This document shows, piece by piece, positions 23,635 to 35,722 of a DNA stretch of 64,000 nucleotides (positions are counted from its first letter, which is position 1; every line of letters starts with the position of its first letter). The DNA comes from Eustoma russellianum. Lineage: Eukaryota > Streptophyta > Magnoliopsida > Gentianales > Gentianaceae. The stretch covers positions 13,637,219-13,701,218 of the forward strand of contig AP025075.1 in NCBI GenBank assembly GCA_036186865.1, given 5' to 3'. Below the pieces are notes generated by a model. The model made no database searches. It had not been told where the DNA came from and saw only the letters and a program-made list of their open reading frames with translations. Both the position numbers and the translations under genes were made by a program.

Positions 23635-24708
23635 ACTCTATTCCACCATCTATCATTTCCTTTTCGTTTGAGTCTAGTCTTTTCAAGTTCGGTTGAGTCC
23701 TTCTTCTACCCCTTACTCTACACGCCATTTGTCTTGCATTTCATACAAAAAAACGTCCAGCTGTTTGAGCCATTTGCATTTTGTTGAGTCTTGTTTGAGT
23801 CATTTGCATTTTGTCTAGCATCTTTGTTGATTCTTGTTCTAGTGTCACGTTTATCCAACTTGTGCATCAAACATCTGAAATTTTATCATTCAAACTTGAA
23901 CAATTAGGGTTTGAGCATTTAGAGTACATTCAGCTCTTTTTAATTAATACAACCATCAGCCTATAAAGCTACCTCGGTTTCAAATCATCTTGTTGCTACC
24001 GAAGCTTTTAGTTGGTGATGACTGTATGCATCTTGTGATTCGCATTGTGATTGATTTCATTCTTTAAATCAAGTTAGTCCTACATGTGTTTGTCTTCACG
24101 AACCATTTTCAACACCAACAAAAAACCCTAATTCTAGCCTAAACCCCACGGCCCAACCAGCACCCACCACAACCCAACCATAAAACCCACCAACCAGGTT
24201 CCAAACTATCTTATTTACACTCTCCAGAAAAAGCCCCAAACCAATTTTACCAAACACAATCAGAATCAAAAGAACTCAACTCATTCAAAAAAACCCTAAC
24301 CCTAGAATTTGAATTTTGTTCAATTCTGTCCTACAACCATCCACTATCAAAATTAACCACACAAATCATTCAGTTCCCAAAACCTCATTCCGCAAATTCC
24401 CAAAACGTTCAAAAAAAACCCTAAATCGAAAAACCTAACCATAATCCCAACTCCGCCCTACCCCAATTTCCATCACTTTCCAAGGTTATTTTGTTGCAAT
24501 TCATGGTTACGAACTGCAATTTAAAGACATTGCACTATTCTGTCCGAAAACAAAAGTGCTAAGTGCAAAACGCGTGAAATTTCAATTCTATCCCTAGTCA
24601 AAAAAAGGATATGAACCTTGCTTACGTTGAAATAGCAAGGGAAGAAAAACAAAAGAACAAGAGAAAAGAAAAAGGGCAAAACGTGGTGCATTACGTTCCT
24701 TGGGTAAT
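23635..24708 (+). other. A1 leader, internally deleted
   Basis: Related to the A0 leader but about 600 bp shorter. The stretch holding the possible intron in A0, A2 and E is missing just before the gag ATG. No ORF of note. Confidence 0.75.
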
Positions 24709-27700
24709 ATGGAGAGCAGCACTCATTCCGCTTCTAGCAAATTAAAGGAAGCCGAAACCTTGGACAACACGCAACAACAAATGCTGAAGATGCTTAAGAA
24801 ACTCATGCATGACAATGAGGTAATCAAGCATCGATTGGAGGATGTTGAACGGAGCTACAAGACGAGCGATGGCCAAAGCACAAGCAGGGCCGTTCCATTA
24901 CCACAACCAAGGCGTCACCCCCTAGAAGAAGCTGAGGATGACAACCTTAGACCACCACAAGGTTTGTTCCTCCAACACAACCAAGAAGGTACGCTCCAAG
25001 AAGGTACAATGATGATTACATTCCATATGAGCATGATGATTATGACTTTGATGACCACCCTCCCCGTGGTTATTAAAGACGCCAAAATCCCCTTTTCCCA
25101 CACGATGACGATTTTCTCAAAGACAAAATAAATATTCCCACGTTTTATGGTAAAAGTAATGCGGAGGAATATTTGGAATGGGAAACAAAAGTGGATTTAA
25201 TCTTTTCTTGTACCAACTACAGTGAATTACAAAAAGTGAGGTACGCTTCTATTGAGTATTCTGGTTATGCACTAAATTAGTGGACAAATTTGTGTTGAAA
25301 TAGAACTAAGACAAGACAACCGCCAATTGCCACTTGGGAAGAAATGAAGTTTGAAATGAGACAACGTTTTATCCCAAACAATTATGAGAGTTCTATTTTC
25401 ACAAGTTTGAAAAATTTATGACAAGGGTCCAAAAGTGTATACGAGTATTACAAAGAATTAGAAATTTTGTTGGAAAGGTCTAACTTGTAGTAACCCGAAG
25501 AAGCCACCAAGGCTCGTTTCTTACATGGTTTAAATAGAGAGATTACGCAGAGGGTTGACCTTCAACTTTATCTCGACCTCACAACCATGGTCCATATGGC
25601 TGGAAAGATTGAACACCAATTAAAGGTACGTAGTTCCTCCAATTTCAATTCCACTTATCGTACTAATCAGTCTTTATCAAGGTTTTCCAGCAAGCCTTCA
25701 GGAACGGGAAGTTCACGGGCTACAGGAGGCCAAACACGTGACCAAGGTGCGTCGCAAAGGATGGACAATCGTGTGCAGCCCACACAACGGCGTGATGACC
25801 GCACCTAACACAAGACTCCTACCGGAAATTCTTCTGATCTCTCAAACAGGTTTAGGGACATTAAATGCTATAAATGTCAAGGACGTGGTCACATAGGAAA
25901 AGAGTGTCCTAATGCAAAACGAATCATGTTAATTGAGGAGACAAACGAATATGTGTCTGAGTACGAGCATGAAAACGAGTCTGAGCCTGATAATGATATT
26001 GAACCTGAAGAGGATCTAGGGGCATTAGATGATTTTGACACTAAGGAGTTTCTTGTTGTGCGTAGAGCTTTAAATGCATATCCGAAATTAGATGATCACG
26101 AAAAACATAGAGAAAACATTTTCCATATTCATTGCATGATAAATGGTAAAGTGTGCACCATGATCATTGGTTCCGGTTCTTGTGCGAATGTGGCTAGTAT
26201 CGAATTGGTAAGAAAACTGAATTTGCCTATGACTAATCATCCGCATCCTTATAAACTTGCATGGTTAAATGATTGCGGTGAAGTTAGCGAAAGTAAACAA
26301 GTTTTGATTTCTCTTAGCATTGGTAGTTTAAAAAGATGATGTTTTATGCGATGTTGCACCAATACATGCTAGTCATATCTTACTTGGTAGGCCATGGCAA
26401 TTTGATCGACATGTGACATATGATGGTTATTTGAATCATTATTCTTTCAAATTGAATGGCAAATTGTACAAATTGCATGCACTTCTACCACACAAAGTCC
26501 ACGAGGATCATCAACGCATGTCTAAGTCTAGGGCCGATCCTAAGGAAAAAGAAGACGAGACAAAATTTGTGGAATGCATGAAAAGTGAGAACAAAAAACA
26601 AGAGAGCAAGGGAAAAGAGATAGTACCCATAAGTGTCAACGATTCTAAAAAGAAGTGTGGGTATTTCGCAAAGAAAGGAGAGGTCACACGAGCACTTTAT
26701 AGCAACCAAACCGTTCTCATCATCATTCCTAAGACGTGTCACTTTTCCCTAGAAGAACTCCCACCAAACCTACCTACCTCTGTTGCTTCCCTTACCCAAG
26801 AGTACGAAGTTCTATTTCCCTTCGAGCCAACATCCGGATTACCAACCATTAGAAGAATAAAACACCAAATCGATTTTGTCCCAGGAGCCGTGTTACCAAA
26901 TCGCCTAGCTTATCGAGCCAACCCCGAAGAAACAAAGGAAATCCAAAGGCAAGTAGAGGAGCTCCTAGCAAGTGGGCAAGTCCGAGAGAGCCTAAGCCCA
27001 TCCGCCGCTCCAGTCATTTTAGTACCCAAAAAAGATGGAACTTGGAGAATGTGTACCGATTGCCGAGCCATAAACAAAATTACCGTCAAGTATAGGTACC
27101 CCCATACCTAGGCTGGATGATATGTTGGATATGTTACACAGATCTAAATTCTTCACCAAAATCGACCTTAAGCAAGGGTACTTCCAGGTACGCATTAGAG
27201 AAGGGGACGAATGGAAGACTGCATTCAAAACCAAGTTTGGGCTCTATGAGTGGTTAGTGATGTCCTTCGGGCTCACCAACGCCCCTAGCACCTTTATGCG
27301 GCTAATGAATGAAGTCTTGCGAGCGTTCATGGGCCGATTTGTTGTCGTTTATTTCGATGATATCCTAATCTATTCCCAAACCATAGAAGATCATCTTGAC
27401 CACATTAGGGCCGTTTTTGAGAAGCTTAAGCAAGAACAACTTTACGCCAACTTTAAGAAGTGCTCTTTTTGTTTAGAACGCGTAGTTTTCCTAGGCTTTG
27501 TCATTTCGGCTGAGGGAGTAGAAATGGATGAGGAAAAGGTTAGGTCAATTTTGGAGTGGCGTATACCTAAAACTGTAGGGGAAGTTCGCAGTTTCCATGG
27601 ACTTGCAAGTTTTATAGACGCTTTGGTCAAAGATTTTTTCTTCCATAGCTGCACCCCTAATAAAATTGTGAAAAAAAATGTGCCTTTTAGGTGGGAAGAG

Positions 27701-29552
27701 CCACAACAACAGGCATTTGATGAGCTTAAACATAGGCTAAACCACTGCACCCATACTTAGGCTACCAAATTTTGACGAGACCTTTGAGATCGAGTGTGAT
27801 GCAAGTGGAGTGGGTATAGGCGCAGTTTTGACCCAAGGTAAGAAACCCATAGCCTATTTTGGTGAAAATTTGAAAGGAGCCGCATTGAATTATTCTACCT
27901 ATGATAAGGAACTTTATGCCCTCGTGAGATCCCTACAAACTTGGCAACACTATCTTCAACCTAAAGAGTTTGTGATCCACACTGACCACGAAAGCCTTAA
28001 GTATCTTAAATGGCAGGGAAAGTTGAACAAGAGACATACCAAATGGGTAGAGTACATAGAACAATTCCCTTACGTGATTAAGTATAAACAAGGAAAGGAC
28101 AATATAGTTGCCGATGCCCTCTCTAGGGGATACACATTAGTGACTACATTATCCTCACGCTTCTTAGGGTTCGAAGCACTTAAGGAATTGTACCCCAATG
28201 ACCATGACTTTGGCACCATTTTCGAGGCTTGTAAAGAGGCCCCATTTGGGAAATTCTACATACATGAGGGTTATCTTTTCAAAGAACATAAGTTGTGTGT
28301 TCCCCAATCATCCCTACGAGAAGCATTGACTAGAGAAGCACATGGGGGAGGTTTAATGGGTCATTTCGGAGTGTTCAAAATCCTTGAAACACTTAAGGAA
28401 CATTTCTATTGGCCCCACATGAGAGTAGACGTCGAGAGGTTGTGTGGTAGTTGCATCACTTGCAAACAAGCCAAATCTAAGTCCCAACCACATGACCTTT
28501 ACACGCCTTTAACTGTCCCTGATTCCCCTTGGATACACATTTCCATGGACTTTTCTTGCGACTTCCTAGGTCTCGAGGAGGGCGCGATAGTATTTATGTT
28601 GTGTTTGATCGATTTTCAAAATGGCACATTTCATTGCATGTAGGAAATTTGATGACGCCACACATGTTGCTGATTTGTTCTTCAAAGAAATTGTGAGATT
28701 GCATGGCATGCCACGTACAATTGTAAGTGATAGAGATATGAAATTTTTGATTCATTTTTGGCGTGTATTTGGTCAACCACTGCACACCCACAAACTGATG
28801 GACAAACTGAAGTCGTTAATCGTACTCTTTCTCAACTTTTGTGTGCCATTTTGCAAAAACATATTAAACACTGGGAAGATTGTTTACCATATATCAAATT
28901 TGCATACATTAGGAGTGTCCATCACGGTGCCTTGCATAGTCCATTTGAAATCGTGTATGGCTTTAAACCCCTTGTCTCCCCTTGATTTGATCCCTATTTC
29001 CGTGCATGAACGTTCAAGTCTTGATGTAAACAAAAACGGAAAAGATAAAGAAACTGCATGAACAAGTTAAAACACAACTGAAAAGAAAAACAAAGCTTAT
29101 GAAAGACGAGCTAACAAACATCGAAAAACGAGTTGTGTTTAAACCTGGAGATTTAGTGTGGTTACATTTGCCAAAGAAAGATTTCCCAATGAGAGAAAGT
29201 CAAAACTGTTACCCACGAGGATATGGACCTTTCAAAGTTTTGAAACGCATAGGTGACAATGCATACATCCTTGATCTTCCTGAAAGGTATGGTTCTATTC
29301 GCCTACTTTCAATGTTGCTGACCTCACCCCTTTCACTGATGACCTTTTTGATTCGAGGACGAATCCTTGTGAGGAGAGGGGATTGATGAGGATCAAGGGT
29401 CCGATGAGGATCAAGGATCCCATCAAGAGGTCAAAAGTCCTATGACAAGAAGGAGGGGAAGAGAACTTTGTCATCAAGTTGCCACCTTGTACAAGCATGT
29501 TCAAGATGAACCTAAGATTCCTTGGGTTCATTTCATTGAACTCTCACCTTGA
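24709..29552 (+). pseudogene. A1 gag-pol, heavily decayed
   Basis: Same start and domain order as A0: Gag (MESSTHSASS), zinc knuckle CYKCQGRGHIGKEC near 25866-25907, protease with the catalytic triplet changed to GSG (MIIGSGS near 26168), RT with YFDDILIYS, RNase H, HHCC finger and integrase pieces. Damage includes a 13 bp deletion near 24960, stops at 25278 (TGG to TAG), 25296 (CGA to TGA), near 25418, 25488 and 25805, a frameshift at 26330, the five-C frameshift at 27099-27103, frameshifts at 27610-27760, loss of sequence near 28555 and about 30 bp near 28770 in the integrase core. The tail ends inside the 3' LTR at 29552. Not functional. Confidence 0.9.
29371..29382 (+). other. A1 polypurine tract
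   Basis: GAGGAGAGGGGA before the 3' LTR. It has four Gs after an added A, so the tail is out of frame with the integrase here. Confidence 0.85.
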
Positions 29553-30900
29553 GCGTGTATAAGCATGTGTGTGTACGTTCTTTGTTTTTGAATTTTTGTC
29601 TTTTTTTTCTTGTGATCTTTGTTTTATGTATTTGCTTTGTAGGTAAATTAGGTACATGAAATTTCCAAGCCAAATGGAAGCCCAAAATGGCCTATAGGCG
29701 TGTGCTACCAAAAGGGAGACAAAAGGAATGATTGTCTTGAAGAGAATGTTTCTCTCTACAAAGACAAATTCAAATATGTCCAAGATGGAATCTCTTGTTC
29801 AAATTGAAATCAAAATCATCTCCAAATACAACAAGGTGGCCAGCCATTTTGAAGCAAAAAGGATTATGATCAAATTGAATTTAAATTCAAAGTGAAGGTG
29901 TTGCCATTGCTAAAAGGTGCCGTCCAGGAGGGTCATATTGATTTGCCTGATTAACGACCATCTTGAAGTGTTGGTCTTGCTCGTTTGATCCACACGTTTT
30001 TATCACTAAGGAAGCAAGGGGAAGTCTTCTTCCTTGTGCCTAACCATTTGTGAAGGACGTTTGGAAGGTGGAATTATTGGAGCCCATGTCTTGCACGCAT
30101 CAGATTCTAATTCAAATTAAATCCAAGTTTGAATTCAAATTCAAACTCAATTTGAATTCAAACTTCAACCATCATTTGAATTCAATTCCAGCCATCTTAT
30201 CATCATCAAATCAGATTTTCTAATCTTCATTCGTCAACAAGACACGGATGGAATGATGGGAGGAGGATAAACAACAAACAAATTCAAGGTGCACTCAAAT
30301 TCAAACTAAACTTGAATTCAAACTTCACCCAACTTTTGAATTCAAGTTCAACCCCATCTTACTCATCAAATCAGCTCTCCAAGGCCTCATTTGATGACCA
30401 AATACACGGCTGAACAAAGGAGGAATTCAACCGATTTTGGCTAGGATTTTCTAGTTATTTTTGAATTCAAACAATCAGCAAATTCAAGTTCAATTCAAAT
30501 GTTTTTCTAGCTATTTCTTTTAGATAATCTGGTTATTTTAAGTGTCTTTAGGCATCTATAAATAGGCCTTTGGCCGATTGTAGAACAACTTTTGATCAAA
30601 TAAATTCTTGATATTTTCGTCACTTATTGTGAGACTTTGTTTTCTTGGTTTTGCATTAAAAACCTAAGTTAAGATCCTTCAAATTTGAGCATTTTGGAGG
30701 TGTTGCCATTTTTTAAAGGCGCCATCCAGGAGGGCCGTATTGGTTTGTCTGATCAACGACCATCTTGAAGTGTTGGTCTTGCTCATTGTTCCACATGTTT
30801 TTTATCACTAAGGAAGGGGAAGTCTTCTTCCTTGTGCCTAACCCTTTGAGAAGGAAGTTTGGAAGGTGGAATTGTTGGAGCCCACGTTGTGCACGCATCA
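29384..30900 (+). repeat. A1 3' LTR, composite
   Basis: 29384-30102 is an LTR with an internal deletion (jump near 29896 from the AATTCAAAGTGAA block straight to the last 207 bp); its terminal variants match the A1 5' LTR. 30103-30900 is the second half of another A LTR with different end variants (GTTGTGCACGCATCA). The right TSD lies after 30900. Probably formed by recombination between A copies. Confidence 0.8.
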
Positions 30901-31094
30901 TCGAAGAGAATGTTTTTGAAGATGAGGCTTCAAAGGCATGATGTAGAGAATGTTTAGAGCAACTTTTGTCCAGAGAATATTTTCCCCCCAAGAAATGTTT
31001 GTCCTAAGAAGAATGATTGTCGCAAGGAATGTTTGTCTAAGAAAAATGTTTTCTCAATGTCTTCCAAAAGAAACATGGTTAGACACGGCATTTC
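30901..31094 (+). repeat. E 5' LTR, part 2 of 3
   Basis: 194 bp between A1 and A2 with GAATGTTTGTC-type minisatellite units and no coding content. Assigned to E because A1 and A2 each carry TSDs that rejoin it to parts 1 and 3. Confidence 0.8.
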
Positions 31095-31177
31095 TGATGA
31101 GGATCAAGGGTCCGATGAGGATCAAGGGCCCCATCAAGAGGTCAAAGGTCCTATGACAAGAAGGAGGGCAAGAGAAC
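31095..31177 (+). repeat. A2 5' LTR, part 1
   Basis: First 83 bp, TGATGAGGATC..., cut by C1 after AGAAC (31173-31177), the C1 target-site duplication. Confidence 0.93.
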
Positions 31178-32347
31178 TGATGAGCCCACGATGGGGTCAA
31201 CGCAACATATGTTCATGTATCATTTACTGTCACATGTTAGTTCTGTAAGACATGGCATATCACTGTTAACTCCGCACACACTAGTGCTACTTCTTATGTC
31301 TTATAGTCTTAACTAACCCTTAGGACATGTCATATATGTTGTGTATCTTGTTTGTTGCTTGGTGTCTTTGAAGATAGGTCAAAGAGAGCTTTCATTGAAG
31401 AAGCATGAACATCGATCGATCCATGTCCCATCTGATCGATGATATCATTGTTCAAACAAAGCTTGAAGATGCAATTAGAATCTGAATTTTTCCAAGCAAG
31501 TAGGTGATAACCAAGTAGCTTACAAGCAAAGTGGTGACAAGCACTCATGTCAAATTCAAAGACTGTTCTTCACGTTAAGAATTGAGAGACAAGCTGCTCA
31601 AAGCTATAACCAATAGGAGGGAGTCTTGCAAATGTTCAAACCAATCACATTCAAGTTGAAGACAAGAATACAAGCTGCACAAAATTTGATCCAATCACAA
31701 CCATGAAGAAATCGACTGGTTTGTAGCTTAAGTCCTTTGAAAATTCAAAGCCACACTCTCAACCAATCAAGGCCAAAATCTAAGCAAGCTGCTCAATGAA
31801 TTATCCAATCAAATTGACCAAGAAAAGAAGGCTGAAAATAGCAAGGAATACACGGCAAAACCATTCAGCACTTCTTGGAACCGAAAGTTGCTCAAACAAG
31901 TTCCAAGCAAGCAAGTCATTTTTAGTCTTGTACTTTGTACTTTAAACTTTGTACTCTTGTAATTTTCGTAGGTTATAAGTAGCATAGGAATCAGAATGTA
32001 GAAAAACCACAATTTCAAACACATTTCAATCAGATTTTCCTTTAAGGAGTTCTCAACTTATTCTAGTTGAAGTTTAAGACCACTAACGGTTTTCTTCCAA
32101 GTTCATAGCCTAGAACTTGTTAGTATTCACTTCATTTTGGTCTACAGCATCTTAGGGTCTCACTAAGGTTTTAGATGTGTTGGAATACCAAAGAGGAAGA
32201 GGTGTTGGTATAAATTGAGCCAAGAACAAACGGTTACAGTTCAAGGGGTGTCATTGTGATGTTCTTTGCCATAGCTGAGGTTCAAATCAATTTGGAATAG
32301 GAGACAAAGTCCTTGGAACGTTTTTCTAGCCTTCATTTGGCTCATCA
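31178..32347 (+). repeat. C1 5' LTR
   Basis: 1170 bp, TGATGAGCCCACG...TTTGGCTCATCA. It has the C-specific head (about 200 bp) but lacks the TGATGAGCTACAG coding-tail block found in C2 LTRs. Confidence 0.92.
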
Positions 32348-32349
32348 AT

Positions 32350-32361
32350 TGGTATCAAAGC
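32350..32361 (+). other. C1 primer-binding site, one mismatch
   Basis: TGGTATCAAAGC; one G to A change from the initiator tRNA-Met complement. Confidence 0.82.
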
Positions 32362-34280
32362 TTTGGTTAGTCTTCTATTCATGTTTACATTGCTTAAACT
32401 TGCATATGCATGATGCTGCCCAAAACCGTTTAGTAAACTGTTTTGTTGTTCAATTAGATTCTGTTTGTTTAGATAGTTAGTTTATGTTTTAAAGTGTTTA
32501 TTAGATAGTTTACAATAGTTTGGTAAGTTAGTTTAAGTAGCAAAACCGAAAACACCACAAAAAGAACTTAGACTAGACCTAAGTGTTGTTAGAATCCCTT
32601 TGTGTAGTTTAGATTAAAACTGTGTGTGAAACTTGTTGTTCTAGTTCAATCTAGCTTAGACAATGTTCATTAGGTCCTAATCTAGAAGTTTAAATGGTAG
32701 TTTAGATAAGCCCTTAAAACAGAAAACTTGAACACAAAATTAGAATAGTTGATAGTTTAGTTTGTAATCAAATTGATAAATTCTGTTTTTAGTAGTTGTG
32801 TGCAAACTGTTTAGACGTTTTTAGTGCTGCCTTATTTAGCTTAGTTAGACTAGTTTACAACATAGTTTAAGTGTTTAGTTGGTTGTTTAGTTTAGCACAA
32901 GAAATCCGAAAACTAAAGATCAAAACAAGTAGTTTTAGCTAACTAAGTGTGCTGCCTAGTTTCTAGTGATATACGTTTGATAAGTAGGATATAAACACTT
33001 GCATCTAGTATCATCTAGCTTAGAAACTGAATGCATCATACAAACAAAACCAAGACAAAAACAAGTAGAATAGATAACTTTAAAACAAAACAAAACAAGT
33101 TAGCTAGTTGCATCAAAACTGATTTCCATTAGTTGTTAGTAATCAGCCTTTATAAATTGCATTTAGAAACAACTAAGTTGCATTTAGCTATCTTAAGATT
33201 AGTTAGATCATTTGCATCAAAAACAGAAAAAAAACCGAAACAATTTAGTTTAAACTTGATTAAATCTTTGAATGCTATTTGTTTAAACTTGTTGAATTTG
33301 ATTTCACCACCCCCGTTACACCTTAATTAAGTCATTGTTTGGTACAAACTTGATTGAATCTTTTAATTGAAACATTATTGACTTGAGATTTGTTAAAAGT
33401 GAAGTAAATTTGTAAGAAACAATTTGATTTCAAATTTTAACGTTGGCTTTACGTTTATCTTTACTTGGGATTGATTCAATTGTTTAAAGACTTTATTGGA
33501 CTTAAGTTCTTACTTAGGATCACTTTGTCTATATTTATCCCTACACTGTTAAATTGCCGAATCTGTTATCATCTTGTTGTCTTTACACTTCTTCAACTTG
33601 CATTGAACTTTCATCTATATTTGGTTGTTAATTTGTGAAACAGTTTTCATATCATTAGTGTTCTTCCGTGTTGTTCAAAAACGTTTCACAAAAGCCACAC
33701 CAAAACTTGTGCAAGTAAAACCAAAGAAAAGAAGCCGTGAGCAATGTCTCATAAAGGCAAGTGAGCAGTAGACTCACAAAACAGACAAAGCCAATCCAAA
33801 GGAAAATAATTAGGCTTGTTTGTGAAAGAAACTGAGAGAAAAGTCATTTTTAACGTCAAAAAGCAAGAGACAAACGTATGAGTGATTTGGGTTCACAAAA
33901 GGTGAATTGTGCAAAACCAAAAGCAAATACCTACACCAAAAGTGTTGACTGTTGTAAAAGTTTCCTCGAACAACCTCGACCAAACCTTGTTGAACACTTG
34001 TGTAGTACTTTCTTCACTTTATTTACAAAATCATTACATAAGTTTAAAGTAAGTTAAAGGATTTTCTGTACAAACCCTTAGCTTTCTTTGATTCAGCCAA
34101 AGCATCACTTGACTTCTATTTTTCTTTGAATCTTAGATAGTCCAAGATTGTTGTTTATTCAATTGTCAATTTGAAGTAGAAATTTACGTTTTGTTAAAGT
34201 TATAGTTTGATCTTACTTGCTTGTATTCTGACTTATTTATCTCATTGTTTTACCATCTTGGTTGATTGTTTTGATTAAAC
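32362..34280 (+). other. C1 leader with twin hairpins
   Basis: About 1.9 kb without ORF. The first half matches the B leader (20299 onwards). Two small stem-loops, GTGAGCAATGTCTCAT (33737-33752) and GTGAGCAGTAGACTCAC (33761-33777), lie about 540 nt before the ORF, at nearly the same spacing as in C2 and D. Confidence 0.78.
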
Positions 34281-35516
34281 ATGATTCTGAAAACCATTTG
34301 GGGAGTTGAATGTCATAGGAGTGACTATGATGAACTGGAAAGACGTATGAACTCCTTTGGTCGTACGAATGGTTTATGGGTTGGATATTGGGAATTATAA
34401 AACTCCTAGATATCAAACTCTTTCTCAGTGCAATAAAGACGTTAGTGCATATTACAATGAAATGCTTGATGATTTGTACTATGCTTATGTTGAAGAACAT
34501 GAGGAATTAAGCATGATTAGGTTCTTTGCTGGATTAGATAAGGAGATCGCTGATTGCATGTTGTCTGAAAAATTCTCATCACTTTATGACATGTATAAAA
34601 AGGCAAAGATTGTTCAATCAAACCTAATCCCATGGCAAGTTAAAAAACTATGGGTATGAACTGAACTCTTGTGATTCTGAAAATGACAAACCAAATCCAG
34701 TTAAGTTAAGCAATTTGAGTCAGCCTATGGATAATATTGAAAATGCATTGCTTCAACTTAGAGACATGGTGCAAGTATTGATAGAATCTGAAAGAACAAA
34801 GACTTGCAATCTGACATTTCTGTGAATGATGGTTTGTATGAAATTAGGCCCAACATGCCTGAAACTGGAACTCCTTTATCTGAATTGCATGTTCAACCTT
34901 GTTACTGTCTGAAGAAGACCCTTCACTTGAATCTGTTGGTGATTTCCAAAGTGTTAGTCGTTTGCTTATAGATGATGTTAATTGTGATAACACTTTGTCT
35001 GAAAATGATTTACATTGTGACATGCAAATAAATGAAATCCCTGTGCATGATCTGCATTCTGCTGAGATGCTTGTTTCTGGGTTGCAATCTGAATTACATC
35101 CTGTACATTTCATTGATGACATTGATGTAAGTAATTCTGTTGAGAATGACATTGATAAACTAGATTCTTATGATTTGATGTTAGCTGAACTAGATTGTCT
35201 ACTTGATGTAGAGCTTGATCGTGATGTCATTATTGAAATAGATTCAGCTACAAATGAACATAAATCCTTGGATGAACTAGTTAATGAATTGAATGACATA
35301 TTTAGTATAGATGAAGATTCTATTTCTGAAATATCTATTTCATCTCATCTTGTTGAATGTATGCCTGTTGTCATCTCAATTAATACATCTTGTCTAAATA
35401 TTGCACATGTCTGTAAGATTTGTACATTTAGTGTTAACATGTTGCAATATGCTTTTTGGATGTTGTTTTATCTGTTAGGATGTATGTGTTCTAAAATTTT
35501 TTGTTCATATTGTTAA
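34281..35516 (+). pseudogene. C1 Gag-like ORF, frameshifted
   Basis: Homologous along its length to the C2 ORF (44753-46050). Starts MILKTIWGVE, meets a stop near 34398 after an indel (C2 reads WECKT there), then continues in another frame with the Gag-core-like part (LSQCNKDVSAYYNEMLDDL ... FFAGLDKEIADC). Around 34640-34750 it keeps a junction that is frameshifted in C2, showing that the two C2 pieces were once one ORF. Further indels near 34790, 34900 and 35500 break the acidic and hydrophobic C-terminal part. Confidence 0.75.
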
Positions 35517-35709
35517 TACATCCCAAACATTTTAGAAAGCGAGTACACACCTTATTCTTTCTTCAAAGATAAGGATGCACCAAGGTATTTCACCTTCACC
35601 ATTTGTATTATCATGTTCCTATTGGTTATGTGTAGTTGAGCATACATGTACATCCTAAACCCCTATCCCTTATTCTATCCATGTTGAGATTCGACGACGA
35701 ATCATTTTC

Positions 35710-35722
35710 AAGAGGGAGGGAA
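35710..35722 (+). other. C1 polypurine tract
   Basis: AAGAGGGAGGGAA before the 3' LTR, one base different from the B tract (AAGTGGGAGGGAA). Confidence 0.88.

Larger units (their letters stand above)
22245..30900 (+). mobile_element. A1: A-family element inserted in E 5' LTR
   Basis: 5' LTR, perfect PBS, leader, heavily decayed gag-pol, PPT and a rearranged 3' LTR. Flanks are TCGAT (22240-22244) and TCGAA (30901-30905), a 5 bp TSD with one mismatch, inside the E LTR. Many stops and deletions make it the most decayed A copy. Confidence 0.87.
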
